Source: Ruminococcaceae bacterium UBA1036 (GTDB taxonomy: Bacteria; Bacillota; Clostridia; Oscillospirales; Acutalibacteraceae). Taken from it: 64,000 nt of DNA. Shown one piece after another: positions 40,859-49,468 of this stretch. The notes beneath the pieces were generated by a model, which saw only the letters and a program-made list of their open reading frames with translations, did no database searches and was not told where the DNA came from. Both the position numbers and the translations under genes were made by a program. How positions within the stretch are numbered: position 1 is the stretch's first letter; each line of letters begins with the position of its first letter. The stretch is from NCBI GenBank assembly GCA_002316805.1, contig DCEF01000020.1, positions 199,899-263,898 on the forward strand, given 5' to 3'.

Positions 40859-41500
40859 TCAGGCTCTGGCAGCTTTAACGCTGTCATGAATTACTACTAT
40901 ACCGCCGTTCGGACCCGGAACCGCGCCGCGGATGGCGATCAGATTATTTTCAGCATCTACTTTCGCAACGGTAAGATTGAGCACGGTGACCTTTTCGGCA
41001 CCGAGATGGCCGGCCATGCGCTTGCCCGGAAAAACCCTCGACGGGCTTGAGCAGCAGCCACTTGAGCCGCCCATACGGACTATAGGCCCTGTGCCGTGCG
41101 ATTCCTTAAGGCGGTGGAAGTTCCAGCGCTTTATAACGCCGGCGCATCCTTTGCCCTTGCTGATTGCCGTAACATCGATTTTGTCGCCTTCGGCAAAAGT
41201 ATCAGCCTTTACGAGGTCGCCCACCTTATATGAATCCGCATTTTCGAAACGGAATTCGCGCAGCGACTTTTTAGGGCCTGTGCCGGCCTTGTCGAAATGG
41301 CCTTTGAGCGGCTTGGTAACCTTCTGTGCCTTTACATTGCCGAAGCCGAGCTGAACACTTGCATAGCCGTCGTTCTCAACTGTCTTTTTCTGTGTAACAG
41401 CGCAAGGACCCGCTTCGATTACCGTAACTGGGATGACATTGCCTTTTTTGTCGAAAATCTGCGTCATGCCGATTTTCCTGCCGATAATACCCTTTTTCAT
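40859..41500 (-). CDS. rplC: 50S ribosomal protein L3
   Basis: 213 residues. Start KKGIIGRKIGMTQIFDKKGN and the GKGCAGVIKRWNF, GCCSSPSRVFPGKRMAGHLG segments. Early 23S rRNA-binding protein reaching toward the peptidyl-transferase centre. In the latter segment two Cys replace the usual SxG context (SSGCCSSP). Lies 67 bp after rpsJ. Confidence 0.97.
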   Translation of the reverse strand: MKKGIIGRKIGMTQIFDKKGNVIPVTVIEAGPCAVTQKKTVENDGYASVQLGFGNVKAQKVTKPLKGHFDKAGTGPKKSLREFRFENADSYKVGDLVKADTFAEGDKIDVTAISKGKGCAGVIKRWNFHRLKESHGTGPIVRMGGSSGCCSSPSRVFPGKRMAGHLGAEKVTVLNLTVAKVDAENNLIAIRGAVPGPNGGIVVIHDSVKAARA

Positions 41501-41567
41501 AATTTACCTCCTTGACAGGTTATTGGTTGGCTTGTGCCAACATGACCCCGGCCGCTGGTAGGTTGGA

Positions 41568-41879
41568 TTAGAGTTTAATCTCTACTTCAACACCTGCGGG
41601 GAGTTCAAGGCCCATCAGCGACTCTACCGTCTTGTTCGACGGCCTGAGGACGTCGATAAGCCTTTTGTGGGTCCTCATCTCGAACTGCTCGCGGCTGTCC
41701 TTATATTTATGAACAGCGCGCAGAACCGTTATGATCTGCCTTTCCGTTGGGAGCGGAACTGGACCTGAGACCCTTGCGCCCGTGCGCTTTGCGGTCTGCA
41801 CGATCTTCTCTGCCGACTGGTCGACGAGCTGATGGTCGTACCCCTTGATCCTGATTCTGAGTTTTTCCTTGACTGCCAC
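41568..41879 (-). CDS. rpsJ: 30S ribosomal protein S10
   Basis: 103 residues from GTG 41879, preceded by AAGGAGG; the open frame continues 60 codons into the leader but that part is leader RNA, not protein. KLRIRIKGYDHQLVDQSAEK and SGPVPLPTERQIITVLRAVH are typical. S10 (NusE) also takes part in antitermination. First gene of the supercluster, behind a structured leader of about 285 nt. Confidence 0.97.
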   Translation of the reverse strand: MAVKEKLRIRIKGYDHQLVDQSAEKIVQTAKRTGARVSGPVPLPTERQIITVLRAVHKYKDSREQFEMRTHKRLIDVLRPSNKTVESLMGLELPAGVEVEIKL

Positions 41880-41904
41880 TTTGGATCGCCTCCTTATTGT
41901 AGTT

Positions 41905-42164
41905 GGCGGGCGACGTTTTCTGAAATCCTGACACCGTGCCGGGTGTTTCTTCGGCACATATAAAAAAACGGATTTCATCACTAACTGAAATCCGGGTGTA
42001 AGGCACAAAAAACGTCTGAGCACGAACGGCACGGCAAAATAGTCGCTCCGCCTGCGCACTCAAAAATATCTGTCGCCCGGTTTAAAATCGGACATACTCC
42101 ACGGAAATAACCGGCAGTAAATGCCGCAACCTCCCGCTTCAACGCATATCTGTTGCAGTCGTAC
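41905..42164 (-). promoter_or_regulatory. Structured leader of the S10 operon (probable autoregulatory element)
   Basis: The transcript from about 42164 to the rpsJ ribosome site contains: outer helix P1 (42042-42052 with 41905-41914, ten pairs with one bulged base); inner helix P2, CCGTGCCG with CGGCACGG (42027-42034 with 41934-41941); hairpin P3 followed by seven T (41962-41994), i.e. an intrinsic terminator; and a competing pair GACGTTTT/AAAACGTC (42009-42016 with 41912-41919) that cannot form together with P1 and conflicts topologically with P2. The 3' arm of P2 can instead form a local hairpin with 41952-41957. P1 ends about 15 nt before the Shine-Dalgarno. Confidence 0.65.
41962..41994 (-). 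terminator. Attenuator-like terminator in the S10 leader
   Basis: CGGATTTCA (41986-41994 on the minus strand) pairs with TGAAATCCG (41969-41977), followed by seven T (41962-41968). It lies about 85 bp before rpsJ, so it must be bypassed for expression. Confidence 0.75.
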
Positions 42165-42170
42165 TCAATT

Positions 42171-42199
42171 ATAATATCACTTCTAAGCCTTAAATGCAA
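42171..42199 (-). promoter_or_regulatory. Promoter of the S10 supercluster
   Basis: Minus-strand TTGCAT (42194-42199), 17-bp spacer, TATTAT (42171-42176); an overlapping TATAAT lies three bases further on. Confidence 0.7.
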
Positions 42200-42233
42200 G
42201 GGAATTTTTCAACTTTTTTATCGTCATAAAAGT

Positions 42234-42261
42234 GTGCAGGCGGCTTGCCTGCCACCTGCAC
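42234..42261 (-). terminator. Terminator of the stress-response operon (after htrA)
   Basis: GTGCAGGCGGC (42234-42244) pairs with GCCACCTGCAC (42251-42261) around six bases; leftward it is followed by ACTTTTATG. Confidence 0.7.
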
Positions 42262-42278
42262 ATAAAAGCACTTACAGC

Positions 42279-43931
42279 CTATCTCTGTGTTTCGCCTTTG
42301 TCTTCGAGAAGTTTTACATTAATCGTCTTGTAATGGCCGTTTCCGCTGGCTGCGTCGGCATAAACAGTCATTGTGATAGTGTCGCCCGGCTTACGGGAAC
42401 TGAGTATGGCATTGAGGTCGTCAAGCGAAGTTACCTTTTTGCCGTCCGCCGCGGTTATGATGTCGCCGACTTTTGCCCCTGCACGCCCAACGTAGCTGTC
42501 AGATTCTATAGAGCGTATCATTATGCCCTCGGTCGAGCCGAAAAGGCCTGCCTGCGCAGAACCGACGTTCTGCCCTGTTATGCCAAGGCGGCAGCGCCCC
42601 GAAACATAGCTGTTCCTTACGAGCTGGTTTATTATGCCCGCCGCTCGGCTGACAGGGATGGCAAACCCCATGCCTTCATAGCCCGTAGCTGCTATTTTGT
42701 TGGAGTTTATGCCTATAACCTGCGCATACATGTTAACGAGCGGGCCGCCTGAGTTACCCGGATTTATCGCCGCATCAGTCTGGATATACGTCATGCCATT
42801 CGCGCTGTAATTCTCTATCGTCCTGTTAAGCGCCGAAATCATGCCGCCAGTAAGCGAGCCAGCAAAGCTGAGGCCTCCCGGGTTGCCTATTGCAAGCACT
42901 TCGTCGCCTATCTCCATGCTGTCAATGCTGCCAAACGTCGCGGGGGACAGATTATTCGCATTTATTTTCAGCACCGCAAGGTCGGATGTTTTATCATACC
43001 CCACAACTTTAGCCTGATATGCCTTGTTGCTGTGCAGGATCACTTTTTCGGTGTTATTCCTTGAATAGCCGACAACATGGGCATTAGTCAGTATATATCC
43101 ATCACTCGACGCAACTATGCCCGTTCCTTCCCCTGTAGCACCTCCACCGGCGCTGGAAGCAGAACTTACCGTTGTCTCAACGCCTACCACACTCTGTATA
43201 ACTTTCTTGTAAACATCTTTCGCACTCATAGCGGAACCTGTAGGTTTGCTTTGGATAGTAATACCCTTGGCATTAGGGTCGATACCATTGCCTGAAATGC
43301 CACTTATTACACTTCCGGAGCCTGAAGAGCCCGATTTGTTTTTCGGCATGGTTCCGTTTATCCCAGATGAGGAGGACTGTGAGGAAGATGCCTGGCCTGA
43401 CTGAGAATCAGCACCCTGCTGCATGAGGCCCGGACGCGCGGCAAAGACGGCAAATGCCACAACAAGCCCTGCCGCAACAATGCCAATTACCCAGAAGAAT
43501 GTTTTCAGCCCACTGCCCATCTTATGGTGCTGCTTCGGCGGCATTGGGCCGTTAGGCCCCCATGGCGGCTGCTGGTTCTGCTGAGGCGAATACGGGTTAT
43601 CATACCTGTCCTGATAATAGCCGTATTTGCTGTAAGGGTAATAGCCGCCATATGAAGGCTGGTTCCAGCCCTGGCCACCGTGAGCCTGGCCATACGGCGG
43701 AAGGCCGCCCTGCTGCTTTTGGCCCGCATCAGGCCCTCCAGAACTCGTAGGGCTTTTCCCTTCCTCAGTGCTGCTGCCTGCCTCTTGGCCATTTTCAGGC
43801 TGTTTTTCCTGCTTCTCATCTGCAGCAGCAGGCTCTTCTGAAGGGGAATTTCCGCTGTTTTCCGGCCGGCTGTTATCCCCGCCGTCACTGCCCTGGCTGC
43901 TGTTCCAAGGCTCCTGGTTGCTATCATTCAT
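42279..43931 (-). CDS. HtrA/DegP-like serine protease, membrane anchored, with PDZ domain
   Basis: 550 residues. Residues 1-138 are Gly/Pro/Gln/Ser/Tyr-rich low complexity (cytoplasmic), 143-164 a membrane helix, 165-235 a Ser/Gly linker, then a trypsin-like domain with catalytic triad His285 (TNAHVVGY), Asp317 (KTSDLAVLKI) and Ser394 (NPGNSGGPLVN), and a C-terminal PDZ domain (GIMIRSIESDSYVGRAGAKVG, GDIITAADGKKV). It degrades or refolds damaged exported proteins. It lies 19 bp after the sensor kinase gene on the same strand, the layout of CssRS-HtrA-like systems. The long N-terminal cytoplasmic region is unusual in composition but of a sort seen in clostridial HtrA proteins. Confidence 0.93.
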   Translation of the reverse strand: MNDSNQEPWNSSQGSDGGDNSRPENSGNSPSEEPAAADEKQEKQPENGQEAGSSTEEGKSPTSSGGPDAGQKQQGGLPPYGQAHGGQGWNQPSYGGYYPYSKYGYYQDRYDNPYSPQQNQQPPWGPNGPMPPKQHHKMGSGLKTFFWVIGIVAAGLVVAFAVFAARPGLMQQGADSQSGQASSSQSSSSGINGTMPKNKSGSSGSGSVISGISGNGIDPNAKGITIQSKPTGSAMSAKDVYKKVIQSVVGVETTVSSASSAGGGATGEGTGIVASSDGYILTNAHVVGYSRNNTEKVILHSNKAYQAKVVGYDKTSDLAVLKINANNLSPATFGSIDSMEIGDEVLAIGNPGGLSFAGSLTGGMISALNRTIENYSANGMTYIQTDAAINPGNSGGPLVNMYAQVIGINSNKIAATGYEGMGFAIPVSRAAGIINQLVRNSYVSGRCRLGITGQNVGSAQAGLFGSTEGIMIRSIESDSYVGRAGAKVGDIITAADGKKVTSLDDLNAILSSRKPGDTITMTVYADAASGNGHYKTINVKLLEDKGETQR

Positions 43932-43950
43932 AGTGAATATGCCCTTTCTC

Positions 43951-45471
43951 TTATTTTCCGGGTCCCCCCGGAGAAGTGTCCGCCGTTGTTTCTACAAGGC
44001 GGCAGGAAGTACCGCCTTTCTGCCTGACAGCTTTGTCGGGAATCCAGAATTCGAATCTTGTAAATTTATCCTGCTCGCTTGAAGCAGTTATTTCGCCGCC
44101 ATGCATGCGGATAATGGTTTTCACAAGGTACAGGCCGAGGCCCATGCCGTTTTTGTCGCGGCTTCGCGATTTGTCCGTCTTATAAAACCGCTCGAACACC
44201 ATGGGAAGCTCGTCTGGCTCAATGCCCGGCCCGCTGTTCTCAAGAGCTACGGTCGTCCTGCCGTTGCCCTGCGACAGTTCGATTTTCAGGTACCCGCCCT
44301 CATTTGTGAATTTTACGGCATTGTCAACAAGATTATACACGACCTGATAGAGCATATCCGGGTCGCCTTCAACATAAATGCTCTGTATGCCGTCCATGCC
44401 GCGGACATCTATCTTCTTTTTTTCTATCTTTTGCTCAAAAGACAGAAGCACAACGCAAACGGTGTTGGTAATGTCGAAGCGCGTCGGGCGGAGCTTCAAA
44501 GCGCCGCTGTCTATGCGTGAAAGGTCAAGCATTGTGCGCACAAGGCGCGAGAGGCGCTTCACTTCCTGTGAAACTATGCCAAGGTAATGCTTTTCCTTTT
44601 CCGGCGGTATGGTGCCATCGAGAATGCCGTCTATAAAGCCCGCTATGGTAGTCATCGGCGTTTTAAGTTCATGGGAAACATTGGCTACAAAATTTCTGTT
44701 TGCCGTTTCGCTTGACGCCAAGGAATCAGCCATATTGTTGAACGCTTCCGCAAGTTGGCCTATCTCATCATGGCTTGTGACCGGGACACGGGCAGAAAAG
44801 TTGCCTTTACCAAAGCTGCGTGCCGCAGAGGCCATTTTACGAAGCGGCTGCACAAGGCGGTATGTGAAAAGCCATACTACGGCAAACGAAACTCCAAAAG
44901 CTATTATAAGCGCGCAGAGTAAGACTTTGATTACAGCCCAGCGGAATGCGTCAAATGTTTTTGCATTATAGACTGCAAACACCGCACCGATTGGCTGCCG
45001 GCTGCCGTTGCTGTCGCTCACTATGATAGGCACGCCTACAGTGTAGCATTTGTTTTGGTACATACCGTCCATAGTCCCCTCTGAACTGTAGAGGCCTTTA
45101 AGCGTCTGCTTCATTATGTCCCTGCTGACAGGCTCGCTCACGTCCACAGTGCCAGCGCTCCCGTACGCCAGGAGTATTGCCCTGCCGTCTGTATCCGTAA
45201 TGAATATGTCGGACTCTATATTACGTGCAAAAGCCTTGGTAAATGCCTCCATTGTGTCCATGTTGAGGCGGTAAAGGTTGTGCTGCGTGGTTGTGGCTGT
45301 GCCCGCCGCGAGCATAGCTACATTTTCGGCATTTTTCTGCAGCAGGCTGCGCTTTTCCGATTTCCAGTAATCCGTGATAAAGATGAGTATTATAATGCTT
45401 ATGGCTAAAAAACTAACGAGGATAATTGCTGTTGTAATTCTCAGATATTTTTTAAAAAGGGTTTTTTTCAT
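43951..45471 (-). CDS. Sensor histidine kinase (HAMP, HisKA, HATPase)
   Basis: 506 residues. Membrane helices at 11-33 and 178-203 enclose an extracellular sensor domain of about 145 residues; HAMP follows (RLVQPLRKMASAARSFGKGN); the phosphoacceptor is His267 in FVANVSHELKTPMTT; N box VVYNLVDNAVKFTNEGG; G boxes GMGLGLYLVKTIIRMHGGEI. It probably phosphorylates the response regulator encoded just upstream and so controls htrA. The ligand is unknown; the linked HtrA suggests misfolded exported protein or envelope damage. Confidence 0.95.
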   Translation of the reverse strand: MKKTLFKKYLRITTAIILVSFLAISIIILIFITDYWKSEKRSLLQKNAENVAMLAAGTATTTQHNLYRLNMDTMEAFTKAFARNIESDIFITDTDGRAILLAYGSAGTVDVSEPVSRDIMKQTLKGLYSSEGTMDGMYQNKCYTVGVPIIVSDSNGSRQPIGAVFAVYNAKTFDAFRWAVIKVLLCALIIAFGVSFAVVWLFTYRLVQPLRKMASAARSFGKGNFSARVPVTSHDEIGQLAEAFNNMADSLASSETANRNFVANVSHELKTPMTTIAGFIDGILDGTIPPEKEKHYLGIVSQEVKRLSRLVRTMLDLSRIDSGALKLRPTRFDITNTVCVVLLSFEQKIEKKKIDVRGMDGIQSIYVEGDPDMLYQVVYNLVDNAVKFTNEGGYLKIELSQGNGRTTVALENSGPGIEPDELPMVFERFYKTDKSRSRDKNGMGLGLYLVKTIIRMHGGEITASSEQDKFTRFEFWIPDKAVRQKGGTSCRLVETTADTSPGGPGK

Positions 45472-45497
45472 TATTTCACCCTGGATGGAATCCCATA

Positions 45498-46259
45498 TTA
45501 TTTTGCAGTTTTTTCTTTCTTCGTTTTTGTGTTTGTGTTTGTATCTTTGTTCTGTGCGCTTATCTCATCAGAATCCTTTACTTCAAACTTATATCCTACG
45601 CCCCACACGGTTTTAAGCGACCACTGATCCGAGACGCCTTCCAGCTTTTCGCGTAGGCGCTTTACATGGACGTCCACAGTGCGGCTGTCGCCGTAGTAGT
45701 CAAAACCCCAGACTTCATCGAGAAGCTGGTCGCGTGTAAATACGCGGTTGGGGTTGCTGGCAAGATGGTAGATAAGCTCCATCTCTTTAGGCGGCGTGTC
45801 TATCTGCTTGCCGTTTACCTTCAACTCATAGTTTGTCAAGTTTATCGAAAGTTTATCATATTTTACTTCTTTTACCGGCTCTTCGCCGTTTTTGCCTATG
45901 CGGCGCAGCACCGCCTTTATGCGCGCCACTACTTCCTTAGTTTCAAACGGCTTTACAACATAGTCGTCAGCGCCGAGCTCAAGGCCGAGCACTTTGTCAA
46001 AGACTTCGCCTTTCGCAGTCAGCATGATTATCGGGCACTGGCTTTTTTTACGTATCTCGCGGCATACCTGCCACCCGTCAAGACCCGGCAGCATAATGTC
46101 AAGCAGCATTAAATCCGGTTTTTCACGGTCAAACATATCAAGCGCTTTTCTGCCGTCATTTGCCGTTACGACGGTATACCCTTCTTTTTCAAGATACAGC
46201 CGCAGAAGTTCACATATATTCTGGTCATCATCCACAACCATGATTTTCGCATTTTCCAT
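45498..46259 (-). CDS. OmpR/PhoB-type response regulator with low-complexity tail
   Basis: 253 residues. Receiver domain with phosphoacceptor Asp54 (LMLLDIMLPGLDGW), switch Thr (IIMLTAKGE) and Lys (YVVKPF), then a winged-helix DNA-binding domain ending GVGYKFEV near residue 228. The last 25 residues, rich in Asn/Thr/Lys (NTNTKTKKEKTAK), go beyond the family end; the DNA there is a run of TTTGTG-like repeats that could slip. Operon order regulator, kinase, htrA. AAGGAGGG precedes the ATG. Confidence 0.95.
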   Translation of the reverse strand: MENAKIMVVDDDQNICELLRLYLEKEGYTVVTANDGRKALDMFDREKPDLMLLDIMLPGLDGWQVCREIRKKSQCPIIMLTAKGEVFDKVLGLELGADDYVVKPFETKEVVARIKAVLRRIGKNGEEPVKEVKYDKLSINLTNYELKVNGKQIDTPPKEMELIYHLASNPNRVFTRDQLLDEVWGFDYYGDSRTVDVHVKRLREKLEGVSDQWSLKTVWGVGYKFEVKDSDEISAQNKDTNTNTKTKKEKTAK

Positions 46260-46424
46260 ACTATGCCCTCCTTAGCTTGCCCTCGCAAAATACATTTTTA
46301 GTATTCCTATCATTTTAAGATAAAAAATAGACGAATGTAAATCCAAGTTATGAACATTCTATATTTTCAGCAGGCGCAGTTCCTGCTGCACTGTTTTGAT
46401 TTTACCGCAATCGCACACAAAAAG

Positions 46425-46462
46425 CAAAAAAAGTCCCAGCCTTTTTTCGACGAAGGCTGGAA
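46425..46462 (-). terminator. Terminator of greA-lysS
   Basis: CCAGCCTT and AAGGCTGG (about 46437-46462) form an 8-bp stem; leftward it is followed by GACTTTTTTT. The rest of the 310-bp gap (46260-46568) holds the regulator promoter region (weak TTTACA, 17 bp, TTAAAA near 46316-46345) and no gene. Confidence 0.7.
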
Positions 46463-46568
46463 CGATTTTCTAAAATACAGACCGGCAGTTGTTCACATAC
46501 CAACGCAGCAGGCACTCCTGCTGCAGTTATCCTGCCTATAATGAGTAAAAAATCCCGCAGATTTTTTT

Positions 46569-48083
46569 TTACTCTTCCTCTTTTGGCTTCATGGTCGGGA
46601 AAAGGAGCACATCGCGTATCGACGGGCTGTCAGTCAGGAGCATGACAAGCCTGTCGATGCCCATGCCCATGCCACCCGTAGGCGGCATGCCGTATTCCAT
46701 AGCTGTGAGAAAATCCTCGTCAATTATATTGGCTTCCTCATCGCCCTTAGCGCGCAGTTCCATCTGGCGCACAAAGCGCTCCCTCTGGTCTATCGGGTCA
46801 TTAAGTTCAGAGTAGGCATTGGCCAGCTCGCAGCGCGCAATGAAAAGCTCAAACCTTTCAACAAGCTCAGGGGTACCGCGCTTGCGCTTCGTGAGCGGTG
46901 AAACCTCCACTGGATAATCGTAGACAAAAGTCGGCTGCACGAGTTTGTCTTCAACTTTTTGGTCAAAAACGAGCGCCATGATATTGCCCCAGAGATCCGT
47001 TTCCTTCGGCTCAACGCCGAGCTGCTTTGCGGCCCCGCGCGCTTTTTCCGTGTCGCCTTTAAACGAGAGGAAATCTATGCCAGTGTATTTGATTATAGCG
47101 TCATTCATTGTAATGCGCCTAAAAGGCACCGAGAAATCTATCGCGTCGCCCTGGTAGACTATCTGCTCACTGCCGCAGGCAGCTTTTGCACATGCGCGGA
47201 TAATATCCTCCGTGCGGTCCATCATACCGAAATAGTCAGTGTACGCTTCGTACATCTCAACCGTCGTAAATTCCGGATTATGCTTTACGTCCATGCCCTC
47301 GTTGCGGAAGATACGGCCTATCTCGTACACTTTTTCAAAGCCACCAACGATAAGGCGCTTTAAGTGCAGCTCCGTTGCTATGCGCAGGTACATGTCAATA
47401 TTGAGCGAGTTGTGGTGGGTAACAAACGGCCGCGCTGTGGCTCCGCCCGGAATTGTGTTTAGCACCGGCGTCTCAACCTCAATATAGCCCTTGCTGTCAA
47501 GCATATCGCGGATAGTCTTGATTATCTTGCTCCTGCGGAAAAACGTTTTCTTAACTTCCGGGTTGACAATCAGGTCAAGGTAGCGCTGGCGGTAGCGCAG
47601 GTCCGTGTCTTTCAGGCCATGAAATTTTTCCGGCAGCGGGCGCAGGGATTTTGCCAGGAGGCGGACTTCACGCGCATGGACAGAAATCTCGCCGCGGCGC
47701 GTTTTGAAAACATAGCCCTGGACGCTGATGATGTCGCCGACATCCCAGCAGCTTTTAAGGTCTGTGTAGCTTTCTTCGCCAACCTGGTCAATTTTCATGT
47801 AAACCTGGATTTTGCCACTGCGGTCATAGATATCCATAAAGCTGGCCTTGCCCATATCGCGCCAGCTCATAATGCGGCCCGCAATGCAGACGTCTTTGCT
47901 TTCCAGTTCCGCAAAGCGGTCGCGTATTCCCTGTGCAGTTATATTGCGCGGGCATGTGGTAATCTGAAACGGGTCGCGCCCTTTTTCACACAATGTGGCG
48001 AGTTTCTGCCTGCGTATCTGCATCTCGCTCACATTTTCCTGTTCCGGTTCATCCTGTACTTTCTCTTTGTTCTTTTCGCTCAT
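46569..48083 (-). CDS. lysS: Lysyl-tRNA synthetase, class II
   Basis: 504 residues from ATG 48083 (GGGG eight bases upstream). N-terminal OB-fold anticodon-binding domain (VCIAGRIMSWRDMGKASFMD), then the class II catalytic core: motif 2 YEIGRIFRNEGMDVKHNPEF and motif 3 GMGMGIDRLVMLLTDSPSIR. Charges tRNA-Lys. It lies about 110 bp downstream of greA, a common pairing in Firmicutes. Confidence 0.97.
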   Translation of the reverse strand: MSEKNKEKVQDEPEQENVSEMQIRRQKLATLCEKGRDPFQITTCPRNITAQGIRDRFAELESKDVCIAGRIMSWRDMGKASFMDIYDRSGKIQVYMKIDQVGEESYTDLKSCWDVGDIISVQGYVFKTRRGEISVHAREVRLLAKSLRPLPEKFHGLKDTDLRYRQRYLDLIVNPEVKKTFFRRSKIIKTIRDMLDSKGYIEVETPVLNTIPGGATARPFVTHHNSLNIDMYLRIATELHLKRLIVGGFEKVYEIGRIFRNEGMDVKHNPEFTTVEMYEAYTDYFGMMDRTEDIIRACAKAACGSEQIVYQGDAIDFSVPFRRITMNDAIIKYTGIDFLSFKGDTEKARGAAKQLGVEPKETDLWGNIMALVFDQKVEDKLVQPTFVYDYPVEVSPLTKRKRGTPELVERFELFIARCELANAYSELNDPIDQRERFVRQMELRAKGDEEANIIDEDFLTAMEYGMPPTGGMGMGIDRLVMLLTDSPSIRDVLLFPTMKPKEEE

Positions 48084-48193
48084 TATCAATTCCCCAAACT
48101 TTCATCCTTTACTTGTCACTTTGTTTTCCGGCCCGGCCTGCAATTTAAAATATGGCAGCTTGGAGTGCAGCAGACGGATAAGCCTGCATTAAA

Positions 48194-48685
48194 TCATTTG
48201 GAAATAGTAAGGACCTCATACTCCATTGTGCCAGCAGGGACTTCCACATTTACCCTTTCACCTATGCTGTGGCCGAGAAGCGCCTTGCCAACAGCCGATT
48301 CATCAGAGATGCAACCGTTAATTGGGTCAGCTTCATTCGAGCCGACAATTTTGTAATTTACTACCTGGCTTTCGCCAGTTGCCGGGTCTGTAACGCGCAG
48401 TTCGGCTCTAGAGCCAATGTGGATATTTTCCGAGCTGAGCTCGCTCTCATCTATAACTTTCACGCGCTTGAGCATTGCCTCAATGTCCGCAATGCGCGCC
48501 TCAACTATGGCCTGTTCATTTTTTGCTTCGTCGTACTCGCTGTTTTCGGAGAGGTCACCGAAAGAAAGGGCGACCTTGATTTTCTCGGATACTTCTTTCC
48601 TTTTTACTGTTTTAAGCTCATCGAGCTCGACCTTAAGTTTTTCAAGGCCGTCTTTTGTAAGAAGAATCTGCTTATTATTAGTCAT
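48194..48685 (-). CDS. greA: Transcription elongation factor GreA
   Basis: 163 residues. N-terminal coiled coil with the tip DLSENSEYDEAKNEQ that inserts into the RNA polymerase secondary channel and stimulates cleavage of backtracked RNA; C-terminal FKBP-like domain with GCISDESAVGKALLGHSIGE. First gene of greA-lysS, with a consensus promoter. Confidence 0.98.
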   Translation of the reverse strand: MTNNKQILLTKDGLEKLKVELDELKTVKRKEVSEKIKVALSFGDLSENSEYDEAKNEQAIVEARIADIEAMLKRVKVIDESELSSENIHIGSRAELRVTDPATGESQVVNYKIVGSNEADPINGCISDESAVGKALLGHSIGERVNVEVPAGTMEYEVLTISK

Positions 48686-48746
48686 AAAGCGACCACCCTT
48701 TTAAAGCTGCGGATAAAACGCAGCTTGTATTTCTGGACAATAAACT

Positions 48747-48775
48747 ATTATAATGAAACGCGGCCGCCCTGTCAA
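48747..48775 (-). promoter_or_regulatory. Perfect consensus promoter of greA-lysS
   Basis: Minus-strand TTGACA (48770-48775), 17-bp spacer, TATAAT (48747-48752). The rest of the 333-bp gap to 49018 holds a possible rightward promoter (TTGCAA, 17 bp, TACTCT, near 48939-48967) for the MntR-like gene and nothing else recognised. Confidence 0.85.
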
Positions 48776-49018
48776 TTCCCTAAAGAGGCAAATGCTACCT
48801 TTAACATGCGGCCGGCTTCATCGCTTTTAAAATGCTCGGGCTTGATTGTGTTTGTTTTTTATAAAACATTGTGCCTGCCACGTGAAAGTTAGCTATGGCT
48901 AACCCGAATTGTCAATAGGCCTCCAAGATTTTCTCTTCCTTGCAAATAAAGTTTGATTGTGCTACTCTAATTATAATTGTTTGATTGTTTGAATCTTGTC
49001 TGTCTGGGGGGAGAATTC

Positions 49019-49408
49019 ATGCAGATTCATGAATCAGCAGAAGACTATCTTGAAAAAGTCCTTATGATAAAAAACGAAAAGGGCGCTGTGCGCTCCATCG
49101 ATATTGTCAATATGCTCGGCTACACAAAGCCAAGCATAAGCATAGCCATGAAGCGCCTGCGCGAAAACGGGTACATCAACATGGACTCCGACGGATACAT
49201 AACGCTTACGGATTCCGGCCTTGCCATTGCCCAGCGCATTTACAACAGGCACCGCACAATAACGAAATTCCTTGTCGGCATCGGCGTCAGCGAAAAAAAC
49301 GCCGCAGCTGACGCCTGTAAAATGGAGCATGACCTAAGCGAGGAAACGTTCAGCAAAATTGAAGAGCAGACAGACCGGCAAACAGAAGAAAACATGGACC
49401 GGAAATAG
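49019..49408 (+). CDS. DtxR/MntR-family metal-dependent regulator
   Basis: 129 residues from ATG 49019, with GGGGGGAG at 49006-49013; upstream codons back to 48977 are excluded. Winged helix with recognition helix around GYTKPSISIAMKRLRENGY, then the dimerisation domain with the metal ligands expected for the MntR class: Asp and Glu in ESAEDYLEKV, His in YNRHRTITKF, and Glu and His in KMEHDLSEE. No SH3-like third domain, so it is the short MntR type. It is expected to repress manganese or iron uptake, but no transporter is adjacent. The C-terminal EEQTDRQTEENMDRK tail is polar and variable. Confidence 0.88.
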   Translation: MQIHESAEDYLEKVLMIKNEKGAVRSIDIVNMLGYTKPSISIAMKRLRENGYINMDSDGYITLTDSGLAIAQRIYNRHRTITKFLVGIGVSEKNAAADACKMEHDLSEETFSKIEEQTDRQTEENMDRK

Positions 49409-49426
49409 TGCCAATGCAAAAGGACG

Positions 49427-49468
49427 CCCCGTAACCTCAGACAATGCCTGAGGTTACGGGGCATTTTT
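49427..49468. terminator. Strong bidirectional terminator
   Basis: GCCCCGTAACCTCAG pairs perfectly (15 bp) with CTGAGGTTACGGGGC around a 7-base loop, with ATTTTTT rightward. It ends the MntR-like gene and abuts the 3' end of the leftward flavin reductase gene. Confidence 0.85.

Noticed and set aside
41880..42059. N-terminal extension of rpsJ (frame open for 60 more codons)
   Set aside because: The extension overlaps the structured leader and terminator; the GTG at 41879 has an ideal ribosome site and matches the S10 family start.
42279..46259. Assignment of the two-component pair as WalRK
   Set aside because: The kinase lacks a recognisable PAS domain and no YycH/YycI genes follow; the htrA partner fits a CssRS-like envelope stress system better.
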